Positions 56,397 to 64,000 of a stretch of DNA of 64,000 nt are shown here, piece after piece. The stretch is from CAKZML01 sp963823435 (GTDB lineage: Bacteria > Pseudomonadota > Gammaproteobacteria > Steroidobacterales > BM003): NCBI GenBank assembly GCA_963823435.1, contig CAWGLN010000001.1:310001-374000 (forward strand). Direction: 5' to 3'. The position numbers were made by a program, and so were the translations under genes. Numbering within the stretch: position 1 is the stretch's first letter; each line of letters opens with the position of its first letter. Below the pieces are notes generated by a model that saw only the letters and a program-made list of their open reading frames with translations, made no database searches and was not told the origin of the DNA.

Positions 56397-56777
56397 ATGC
56401 ACAAGAGCCGATTGGCCGGTTTCATCATCGATTGCCAGAATGCCGACCTGGACGAGGCCGCCGCATTCTGGGCCTCCGCGCTGGGTCTGGCAGCAAAACG
56501 GGATCCGCGTTCAGAGGAAGCCAAATACCGGGCCCTGACCGGCAAGACCCGCGGCCTGGCCCTGGAAATCCAGACGGTGGACCATACCAGCCGGGTACAC
56601 CTGGACATTGAGACGGACGATGTCGAGGCCGAAGTGAGTCGCCTGGAAAAGCTCGGCGCCCGCCGCATTGGCCAGGTGCATAGCTGGATGGTGATGGAGG
56701 CGCCCACCGGGCATCGCTTCTGCGTAGTGCGCGCCTTCAGCGAGGACTTTGACGCCGAGGCCAATAGCTGGGGCTAA
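56397..56777 (+). CDS. VOC-family (glyoxalase-like) protein
   Basis: 126 residues of the glyoxalase/bleomycin-resistance superfamily (paired beta-alpha-beta-beta-beta modules). Visible: IIDCQNADLDEAAAFWASALG, VHLDIETDDVEAEVSRLEKLGA and MEAPTGHRFCVV. The usual metal-binding His/Glu set is incomplete by eye, so a ligand-binding role is possible. ATG 56397 is 4 bases after the MOSC stop. It overlaps the end of korB by four bases, tail to tail. Confidence 0.88.
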   Translation: MHKSRLAGFIIDCQNADLDEAAAFWASALGLAAKRDPRSEEAKYRALTGKTRGLALEIQTVDHTSRVHLDIETDDVEAEVSRLEKLGARRIGQVHSWMVMEAPTGHRFCVVRAFSEDFDAEANSWG

Positions 56778-57829
56778 CGGTAGACTTTCTGCAGTTCCTT
56801 CAAGACAGCCGACCCGGGACACAGTTCTTCATGACCCATGCGGCCCAGCGGCTTTTGGGCAGTACCGCTACGCTGGTGCATGTCTGCACCCTTCGGATCA
56901 ATGTACAGAAGGCCTGTCACCACTTCACCACGGTTCTGGGCATCCATAAGGTAACTAAAGGAGCGCCCGCGGTCAGTGGGATCATAATCCCTGGCGACCT
57001 TGCGCAAGCGCACCCTGCTGCCATCATGCAGCGCCACTTCCATGACTTCGCCCTGGTCGTATTCGACCATAATTTCCTTACTCGGGGGGACGAAATCCGC
57101 ATGTATGGCGGGATGATAGAACTCACGCGTGTGAGCATAGCTCTTGGTGGAGTTCTCGTGATCATTAAAGGTCACGCAGGGCGAGAGTACATCCAGCAAG
57201 GCGAAGCCCTTGTGCCTCAGACCCGCCTTGATCAGGGGCACCAACTGGTTCTTGTCACCGGAGAAAGCCCTGCCAATGAAACTGGCGCCCATGGCCAGGC
57301 CGGCCTTTACCGGATCAATGGGTGGCTGCAGATTTGCCTCACCCTTCTTGGTCTGGCTGCCGAGATCCGCGGAGGCCGAAAACTGGCCCTTGGTGAGACC
57401 ATACACGCCGTTGTTCTCAATCACGTACAGCATGTCCAGGTTGCGTCGTATGGCATGGGCAAACTGACCCAGCCCTATGGACAAGGAGTCGCCGTCACCT
57501 GAAATACCGATATAGGTAAGATCCCGACGCGCCGCATTGGCGCCGGTGGTAATCGAGGGCATGCGACCGTGTACCGAATTCACACCGTGAGCGGCGCTCA
57601 GGAAATAGCTGGTGGTCTTGGACGAGCACCCGATGCCGCTCATCTTGGCAACTTGCTGTGCCGGTATATCCAGCTCCCAGAATGCCTGCACCAGGGCGGC
57701 GGTCACCGAATCGTGTCCACAACCGGCACACAGGGTCGAACTCACGCCCTCGTAATCGCGTACCGTCAGACCCAGACCATTCCGCTTCTGGGTCTTGTGA
57801 ACTATCTTGGGTTTGGAAATGAAGCTCAT
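56774..57829 (-). CDS. korB: 2-oxoacid:ferredoxin oxidoreductase, beta subunit
   Basis: A 351-residue TPP-binding subunit. The N-terminal CAGCGHDSV and GIGCSSKT cysteines bind a [4Fe-4S] cluster, and the TPP/Mg motif is GDGDSLSIG followed by ENNGVYGLTKG. With KorA it decarboxylates 2-oxoglutarate (or another 2-oxoacid) to the acyl-CoA while reducing ferredoxin. ATG 57829 overlaps the korA stop (ATGA). Confidence 0.93.
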   Translation of the reverse strand: MSFISKPKIVHKTQKRNGLGLTVRDYEGVSSTLCAGCGHDSVTAALVQAFWELDIPAQQVAKMSGIGCSSKTTSYFLSAAHGVNSVHGRMPSITTGANAARRDLTYIGISGDGDSLSIGLGQFAHAIRRNLDMLYVIENNGVYGLTKGQFSASADLGSQTKKGEANLQPPIDPVKAGLAMGASFIGRAFSGDKNQLVPLIKAGLRHKGFALLDVLSPCVTFNDHENSTKSYAHTREFYHPAIHADFVPPSKEIMVEYDQGEVMEVALHDGSRVRLRKVARDYDPTDRGRSFSYLMDAQNRGEVVTGLLYIDPKGADMHQRSGTAQKPLGRMGHEELCPGSAVLKELQKVYR

Positions 57830-59631
57830 GCCAACTCTCCCTGGCTCAGGAATTTCTCAACCCCGGTCACCACGCTGCGATAATCCAGCGGCTGGCCGTC
57901 GTAATGCAGGATAGAGTGCAACTTGTCCTTGGCCACACGGGTTTCTGTAAGCAGCAAGGAACGCAACTGGGCATCCCGATTCTGCTCCACCACGATAATG
58001 TGATCGTACTTCTCAAGGAACTCTTCAACCTTTTCATTGAAGGGGAACGCCCTGACCCGCATATAGTCCAGGTGTATGCCCTTGGCCGCCAGCTTGTGAT
58101 TGGCCTCGCGGCAGGCAGCAGCGCAACTTCCCATGGTTACGATAGCGACGTTACTGGATTCGCCGGCAATCCTGATTACCGGATCCGGGACCAGCGTCTT
58201 GGCGGTATCCCATTTCAGCAGCAGCCGATCCAGTACTTCCTGGTACTCGGCAGAGCTTTCGGTATAGGCGCCATACTTGTTGTGACTTGATCCGCGTACA
58301 AAGTAAGCACCCTTGGGGTCGCCACCGGGGTAGGTTCGATAGGTAATACCGTCCTTGTCGGTGTCCAGGTAACGATAGAACTTTTCCATCTTTGCAAGGC
58401 CTTCGTCATCCAGCACCTTGCCACGATCGGGACGATAACTGTCGTCCCAGGTGAGCTCCGGCACCATCCAGTCGTTCATACCGATGTCCAGGTCCGACAA
58501 CACCATTACCGGAGTCTGCAGCCGATCGGAGAGGTCGAAGGCCTGCACCGCCATATCAAAGCATTCCCGGGGATCGTCCGGGATCAACAACACATGCCGG
58601 GTATCGCCATGGGAGGCGTAGGCGCAAAGGGTCAGGTCGGATTGCTGGGTTCGCGTGGGCATCCCGGTGGAGGGACCGGACCGCTGGATATTGAACAGCA
58701 CCAGCGGAATTTCAGCGTAATAGGCGAAACCGATGAACTCACTCATCAGAGACACGCCAGGCCCGCTGGTTGGAGTAAAAGACCGGGCTCCGGCCCAATT
58801 GGCACCAATCGCCATACCCACCGCCGCCAGTTCATCTTCGGCCTGGACAATGCAGAAATTCTTTTCCCCGGTTTCCGGATTCATGCGGGTAAGCTCGGAG
58901 AAACTCCTGAAAGCATCCATCAGGGAAGTGGAAGGAGTAATCGGGTACCAGGCGCCCACTGTCGCGCCCGCATATACACAGCCTAATGCGGCTGCGGTGT
59001 TGCCATCGATCATGATGTGACCGGCGGTCTTGTCCATGGGTTCAACCCTGGATGCCAGCGGGCACTTGAAGTGTTCGCGAGCGTAATCAAAGCCCAGTCC
59101 AATTGCCTGAATATTCGCGCCAATCAATTTCTTCTTGGTTGCGAATTGCTCCTCAACCAGACCGTGCAGGATCGACATATCCAGGTCCAGCAGGGCAGCC
59201 AGGACACCTACATAGGTCATATTCTTCATCAGGATGCGGGCGCGCGGATTGGCAAAAGTCTCGTTACACATCCTGGCCAGGGGGGCTCCAAGCACGGTCA
59301 CGTCCGTGCGCGTGATGTCACGCTCGCGTGGCCAGGTGCTATCGTAAACCAGCACGCCACCCGGGCTGACCTCGTTCAAGTCACGCTCAAAGGTCTGCGC
59401 ATTCATGGCCACCATCACGTCCACCTCGCCCGAGCGGGCAAGATAGCCCTGGCGCGACAGGCGTATTTCAAACCAGGTAGGCAGGCCCTGGATATTGGAA
59501 GGGAAAATATTCTTCCCCACCACCGGTACGCCCATTCTGAAAATGGTTTTCATGACCAGGCCGTTGGCGCTGGCCGATCCGGTGCCATTCACGTTGGCGA
59601 GCTTGATAACAAAATCGTTTATCTGACTCAT
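57826..59631 (-). CDS. korA: 2-oxoacid:ferredoxin oxidoreductase, fused gamma-alpha subunit
   Basis: A 601-residue subunit with an N-terminal gamma (CoA-binding) domain (about 1-190; KLANVNGTGSASANGLV) fused to the alpha (pyrimidine-binding) domain (about 220-600; WYPITPSTSLMDAF, EDELAAVGMAIGANWAGARSFTPTSGPG). This fusion order is typical of two-subunit KorAB. ATG 59631 overlaps the preceding gene's stop (ATGA); an in-frame extension to 59895 lies within that gene and is not conserved. A 2-oxoglutarate substrate is the best guess. Confidence 0.93.
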   Translation of the reverse strand: MSQINDFVIKLANVNGTGSASANGLVMKTIFRMGVPVVGKNIFPSNIQGLPTWFEIRLSRQGYLARSGEVDVMVAMNAQTFERDLNEVSPGGVLVYDSTWPRERDITRTDVTVLGAPLARMCNETFANPRARILMKNMTYVGVLAALLDLDMSILHGLVEEQFATKKKLIGANIQAIGLGFDYAREHFKCPLASRVEPMDKTAGHIMIDGNTAAALGCVYAGATVGAWYPITPSTSLMDAFRSFSELTRMNPETGEKNFCIVQAEDELAAVGMAIGANWAGARSFTPTSGPGVSLMSEFIGFAYYAEIPLVLFNIQRSGPSTGMPTRTQQSDLTLCAYASHGDTRHVLLIPDDPRECFDMAVQAFDLSDRLQTPVMVLSDLDIGMNDWMVPELTWDDSYRPDRGKVLDDEGLAKMEKFYRYLDTDKDGITYRTYPGGDPKGAYFVRGSSHNKYGAYTESSAEYQEVLDRLLLKWDTAKTLVPDPVIRIAGESSNVAIVTMGSCAAACREANHKLAAKGIHLDYMRVRAFPFNEKVEEFLEKYDHIIVVEQNRDAQLRSLLLTETRVAKDKLHSILHYDGQPLDYRSVVTGVEKFLSQGELA

Positions 59632-61472
59632 GTTTTTGCCTGACACCCTGCTTTGCCCGAATGATCCGCGGCATATGGAATTTTTATCCTGGATTTCTGC
59701 ATGTCCCAGGCCCCGGTCGGACAGCGCTCGGCACACAGACCGCAATGCACGCAAATATTTTCGTCCTTCACCATCAGCCTGGCCGTGTGCTTTAGCGGAC
59801 CCGATACAAAAAGCGGCTGCTGCAGGTTGCTGGCCGGGACCTTCAGACCCGCGCGCAGCACATCTTCCTCCGCCGCCGGCAGCATACCCAGGCAATCCAC
59901 CGGGCAGATGTCGATACAGGCGTCACATTCGATACACAAATTATCGGTAAATACCGTTTGCGCATCGCAATTCAGGCAACGTTCTACCTCGGTTGCCACC
60001 TGCTCGACACTGAAGCCCAGCTCGACTTCAACGTTGAGGTTTTTGAAACGGCTCACCAGGTCCACGCTGGGCACGATACGCCGCTCCGAGCCGTCCCAGC
60101 GATTTGAGTAACTCCACTCGTGTGGACCCATCTTGGTAGCCGCCAGTTGCATCCCGGATTGCAAACGCTGGCTGACATCCTCGCCCTGGCAATGCAGGTG
60201 GATGGAAATGGCCGCCTGGTGACCGTGCTCAACCGCCCAGATAATATTTTTGGGTCCAAAAGCAGAGTCGCCGCCAAAAAATACACCGGGACGGGAGGAC
60301 TCGAATGTCTTCTCGCCGATCTTCGGTACATCCCACTGATCAAATTCGATACCCAGGTCGCGTTCAATCCAGGGGAAGGCATTCTCCTGGCCTATGGCCA
60401 GCACCACGTCATCACATGGGATCAGTTTCTCACCCACCACCCGGCTCTCGGTAACCCGGCCGCTGTGGTCAATGTCGTATTCCATGAGATCGAACCACAT
60501 GCCCGTCAGCAGGCCATCCTCCAGCACGAACGACCGGGGTGAATGATTTACGACTATTTCGATATGTTCCTCTTCGGCATCCTCCAATTCCCAGGCTGAC
60601 GCCTTGAAAAACTGGCGTGGTCGGCGGGCCATTACCTTTACGTTATCCGCACCCAAGCGCAGGGAGGTACGGCAACAATCCATGGCGGTATTGCCCACCC
60701 CGATGATCAACACATTCTTGCCGATTTGTTCAATGTGTTCGAAGGCCACGGATTCCAGCCACTCGATGCCGATGTGAATGCGATCGCTGTCCCAGCGCCC
60801 GGGAATTTCCAGATCCTTCCCCTTGGGCGCCCCGCTGCCCACGAACACCGCGTCGTAACCCTCATCCAGCAGGGCTTTCATGCTCTTCACCGGAGAATTG
60901 AGACGCAGGTCGACACCCATATCAATGATGTAACCGATCTCCTCGTCCAGTATTTTTGCGGGCAGGCGGAAAGACGGAATATTTGTACGCATCAACCCGC
61001 CGGGCCGATCCAGCGCCTCAAACACCGTGCATTCGTAGCCCAGCGGCACCAGGTCATTACATACCGCCAAACTGGCGCAGCCGGCACCGATCAATGCCAC
61101 GCGCTTGCCATTACTTTTTTCCGGCGCCCTGGGCAATCGATCACTGACATCACTGCGGTGATCTGCGGCAACTCGCTTGAGACGACAAATTGCAACCGGC
61201 TTGTCTTCCACCCGCCCGCGTCTGCAAGCCGGTTCGCATGGCCGGTCACATACCCGGCCAAGAATGCCGGGAAACACATTGGATTTGCGATTCTCCATGT
61301 AGGCGTCAGTAAACCGCCCTTGTGAGATCAGGCGGATGTACTCGGGCACATCGGTATGCGCGGGACAGGCCCACTGGCAGTCAACCACGCGATGGAAATA
61401 GTCCGGCTCATTAGTGTCGGTAGGCTTCAAAATACTCCCCTCAGACCCTGGGCAGGGTCCAGCTTTCTGCAT
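59628..61472 (-). CDS. GltD-like FAD/NAD(P)-dependent oxidoreductase with C-terminal 2x[4Fe-4S] ferredoxin domain
   Basis: 614 residues. The N-terminal Fer4-type region has WACPAHT and VCDRPCEPACRRG cysteines, as in glutamate synthase small subunit. FAD motif ALIGAGCASLAV and NAD(P) motif IIGVGNTAMDCC follow. A C-terminal ferredoxin has two cluster motifs, CIECDACIDICPVDC and CVHCGLCAERCP. In operon with korAB by ATGA overlap, it should move electrons between NAD(P)H and the ferredoxin used by KorAB. The start may be ATG 61472 or, with a better GGGGAG site, TTG 61430. Confidence 0.88.
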   Translation of the reverse strand: MQKAGPCPGSEGSILKPTDTNEPDYFHRVVDCQWACPAHTDVPEYIRLISQGRFTDAYMENRKSNVFPGILGRVCDRPCEPACRRGRVEDKPVAICRLKRVAADHRSDVSDRLPRAPEKSNGKRVALIGAGCASLAVCNDLVPLGYECTVFEALDRPGGLMRTNIPSFRLPAKILDEEIGYIIDMGVDLRLNSPVKSMKALLDEGYDAVFVGSGAPKGKDLEIPGRWDSDRIHIGIEWLESVAFEHIEQIGKNVLIIGVGNTAMDCCRTSLRLGADNVKVMARRPRQFFKASAWELEDAEEEHIEIVVNHSPRSFVLEDGLLTGMWFDLMEYDIDHSGRVTESRVVGEKLIPCDDVVLAIGQENAFPWIERDLGIEFDQWDVPKIGEKTFESSRPGVFFGGDSAFGPKNIIWAVEHGHQAAISIHLHCQGEDVSQRLQSGMQLAATKMGPHEWSYSNRWDGSERRIVPSVDLVSRFKNLNVEVELGFSVEQVATEVERCLNCDAQTVFTDNLCIECDACIDICPVDCLGMLPAAEEDVLRAGLKVPASNLQQPLFVSGPLKHTARLMVKDENICVHCGLCAERCPTGAWDMQKSRIKIPYAADHSGKAGCQAKT

Positions 61473-61659
61473 CCTGACGATGGGGTCTGCGCTCCATTCG
61501 CCATTGATTTGATTAATGCCAGGCCGTACACACCGGCAGGAAAGTGCAAAGGATAACCCGATGGGAGCTTGCTTTATAGCTTATCTTACCGCCCGGGGAT
61601 CAGGGTTGTTGCTCTACCCCCTGGCCATAGCCGAATCAGGCGAGGCGAAACTGGCCCAG

Positions 61660-62859
61660 TTACTCGGTCCGCAAGGCCTCGAGAGGTTCCATCGCCGCAG
61701 CCCGGCGGGCCGGCGCCACCCCGGCCAGCAGACCTATAACGACCGCCATCGCTTCGGCCATCAGAATATAGCTCAGCGGGGTGTGCACCGGCATGGCGGG
61801 TATGGCCAGGTGCAACAGCCAGGCTCCACCGACACCCATCAGCAGACCCATTACGCCACCCATGGCCGAGAGGATTACGGCCTCGCCCAGGAATACTCGG
61901 AGAATCTGCTGCCGGGTCGCACCCAACGCTCGCAGAAGACCTATCTCACCGGTACGCTCGCGCACGGCAATAATCATGATAGTCAGAATGCCTACGCCAC
62001 CCACCAGCAGTGAAATCCCTCCCAACGCGCCCACCGCAAAGGTCAGCACGCCCAGCACCGAGCCCAACACATCCAGCATTTGTTGCTGAGTGGTGACGGT
62101 AAAGTCTTCGCCTCCATGCCGGCTGATCAACACCCTCTTGACTCCCGCCACCACCTCCTCGGCAGGAGCGCCCTCGGCATACAGCAAGTCGATTTCCATA
62201 AGACCTTCGCGTCCAAACAGGTCCAGGGCCCGGGCGGCGGGGATATACACCGTGTCGTCAAGATCAAAACCCAGCACCTGCCCCTTGGACTGCATGTAGC
62301 CAATTACCCGGTAACGATCGCCGCCCACACGAATACGCTCGCCCAGCACCCTGGCTTCCCCGAACAACTCCTTTTTCAGTTTTGAACCGAGTACGGCATA
62401 GGCCCGGGGCGCCCTGGGATCGTCATCAGGCAGAAAGTCACCGGCGGCCACCTGGAATTTGAAGGCTTCGGCGAACTGGGCGCCCACGCCATAGATCATG
62501 GTGCGTCGCTGGCGCCCTGATCCCTCCACCTCGGCGTTACCCTGTACCACCGGCACCACCGACTCCACATGGGGTATCCGGGCCAGGGATGCTGCATCGT
62601 CCAGAGAAAGCGGCCTCACGGTGTTGAAGATTCCGGTGGGTGTACCCAGGGTGGTCGACTTGCCGGGATTGATGGCCACGATATTGGTGCCAAACTGGGT
62701 GAACTCGGCCATTACATATCGATTTACACCTTCACCTATCGAGGTCAGCAGCACCACTGCGGCAATACCGACGGCGATACCCAGGGTCGTCAGTGCACTG
62801 CGGGCGCGATGCGCCAGCACTGAGGAAGCGGCGAAGTGAAGGAAGTCCCGACCTAGCAT
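61660..62859 (-). CDS. ABC transporter permease, MacB/FtsX type (first of two)
   Basis: A 399-residue permease with one N-terminal membrane helix (about 18-38), a periplasmic MacB-core domain of about 230 residues and three C-terminal helices with the FtsX signature (VRERTGEIGLLRALGATRQQI). These subunits form mechanotransmission pumps (MacB-like, or lipoprotein/peptide export). It ends in AARRAAAMEPLEALRTE-like sequence shared with the next permease. A partner ATPase gene is not in the window and should lie beyond 64000. Confidence 0.88.
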   Translation of the reverse strand: MLGRDFLHFAASSVLAHRARSALTTLGIAVGIAAVVLLTSIGEGVNRYVMAEFTQFGTNIVAINPGKSTTLGTPTGIFNTVRPLSLDDAASLARIPHVESVVPVVQGNAEVEGSGRQRRTMIYGVGAQFAEAFKFQVAAGDFLPDDDPRAPRAYAVLGSKLKKELFGEARVLGERIRVGGDRYRVIGYMQSKGQVLGFDLDDTVYIPAARALDLFGREGLMEIDLLYAEGAPAEEVVAGVKRVLISRHGGEDFTVTTQQQMLDVLGSVLGVLTFAVGALGGISLLVGGVGILTIMIIAVRERTGEIGLLRALGATRQQILRVFLGEAVILSAMGGVMGLLMGVGGAWLLHLAIPAMPVHTPLSYILMAEAMAVVIGLLAGVAPARRAAAMEPLEALRTE

Positions 62860-62893
62860 CAGGCTTTCCTCCGTCGCTGTTCACCCACGCTTC

Positions 62894-64000
62894 TCATCCC
62901 CTGAGTGCCTCGACAGGTTCCATGGCCGCTGCCCGCCGGGCCGGCATAATGCCAAACACCAGGCCGGTCAGTGATGACACGCCCAGTGCGGCCACCACCG
63001 CCCAGACCGGCGCCCGGCTGTCGAGGTCCGGGTAGGCGCCGTGTATGGCCTGGCTTCCCAGGTACCCAAGCAAAAGACCCAGCAGACCTCCCAGGAACGC
63101 CAGCAGCACCGCCTCGCTGAGAAATATCAGGGTTACCTGGCCTTTACTGGCACCCACCGCCTTCAATAATCCGATTTCCCGGATACGCTGGCTGACCGCC
63201 ACCAGCATGATGTTCATGATCAGTATGCCAGCCACCCCGAGGCTGATGGCCCCAATACCACCTACGGTAAAGGTCAAGCGCCCGCAAAATATTGTCGAAG
63301 GTGGCCAGCACCGCATCCTGTGTCACCACCGTGATATCTTCCTCACCCTGGTGACGACGGGCCACTGTCTTGCGAATCTGCTCCTGCAGCCTGTGTACTG
63401 AATCCCGGCTGCGCGCCTCGACCAGGATGCGAAACAACCCGGGGGAGTTGAACAGGGCCTGGGCGGAAGCGACGGGAATGATCACCAGTTCCTGCAAGTC
63501 GACACCCAGGGATCTGCCACTGGACCCGAGTATGCCTATGACACGGAAGCGCCGGTCTCCCAGTCTCAGCCACTCTCCCAGGGCCGGCTCGTTGCCAAAC
63601 AACTCCTGTCTGATCTTCTCCCCTATCACGCAAACATTAACGGCTCGCGATGGGTCTCCGGGTGGCAGAAACTTGCCGCGATCCACTAGCATGTGCCGGA
63701 TTTTTATGTACTCGCTGGTCGTGCCCACCACGGTGATCTCCCGCTCCAGTCGTCCATAGGCTGCGCCGGCCGCACCCACCATGATCGGGGCCGCCTGCTT
63801 GACCAGGGAATTGCGGGTAAGGGCGAGATAATCCTCGATGGTCAAATCCCGTGGCGTCTCTCCCGCCATAATCGCGGGCGCACCACCGGTGGTCTCGGAA
63901 CGCCCGGGCAAAACAATCACCAGATTGGTTCCCAGCGAGGCGAACTCGCCGGTGATATAGCGCCTGGCGCCCTCTCCAAGACCGGTCAGAATGACCACTG
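62894..64000 (-). CDS. ABC transporter permease, MacB/FtsX type (second; 5' end outside window, one frameshift)
   Basis: About 368 codons of a paralogue of the following gene, missing about 35 N-terminal residues beyond the window edge. One extra base at about 63276 splits the frame; removing it joins ATFDNILRAL to TFTVGGIGAISLGVAGILIMN. The periplasmic core and three C-terminal helices with VSQRIREIGLLKAVGASKGQV are intact. The two genes are 34 bases apart, so they form a heteromeric permease pair or tandem homologues. Confidence 0.85.

Noticed and set aside
59632..59895. 88-codon N-terminal extension of korA
   Set aside because: It lies inside the upstream gene in another frame; the ATGA overlap at 59628-59631 is the natural start.

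Overview
The window is high-GC, gene-dense chromosomal DNA of a free-living gammaproteobacterium. The evidence is the gene set (PpnN, TtcA, YafV/YbdL-type pair, SlyB-like lipoprotein, DegP, SNF and SulP transporters, leuACDB behind ilvC). I cannot fix the order or genus, and no rRNA or tRNA gene was recognised. Most of the window is ordinary metabolism and envelope biology. Accessory signals lie at about 4-12.8 kb, 37 kb, 43.6-47.5 kb and 52 kb.

Layout. 0-6.3 kb: glycine-zipper lipoprotein, an EF-G paralogue, a SAM hydrolase and a badly frameshifted patatin/outer-membrane-barrel gene. 7-12.8 kb: two tandem Tat-exported proteins that resemble the sulfinate desulfinase DszB, a divergent AraC-type regulator (frameshifted), an outer-membrane barrel protein and a periplasmic rhodanese. 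This is the most unusual block. 12.8-36.9 kb: msrA, an SNF transporter, ppnN, ilvE, exported proteins of unclear role, an aminotransferase/omega-amidase pair, and MFS, OPT and SulP transporters. 37 kb: two small lower-GC genes among short repeats. 37.8-46.6 kb: branched-chain amino acid synthesis, with ilvC-leuA-leuC-leuD-leuB on the minus strand behind a leucine-rich leader peptide and terminator (attenuator), and ilvD plus a sulfurtransferase divergent from it. 46.6-47.5 kb: a repeat cluster, a YgaP-like membrane protein and a SqrR/BigR-type persulfide sensor with two operator-like sites. 47.5-56.8 kb: M20 hydrolase, ttcA, a two-component system, degP and small enzymes. 56.8-64 kb: a 2-oxoacid:ferredoxin oxidoreductase operon and two MacB/FtsX-type permeases.

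Three themes connect the genes. (1) Sulfur chemistry recurs: DszB-like proteins, two rhodanese-family proteins, a SqrR-type sensor, TtcA, MsrA and a SulP carrier. (2) A structured about 160-bp repeat with 12-bp inverted ends occurs three times, and its inner hairpin shows compensatory base changes. Two copies separate the response regulator from its kinase and supply the regulator's stop codon and the kinase's ribosome binding site. (3) About twenty single-base indels, mostly insertions, break otherwise well-conserved genes, including ilvD and ppnN. That points to sequence error rather than decay, so broken genes should be read with that in mind.
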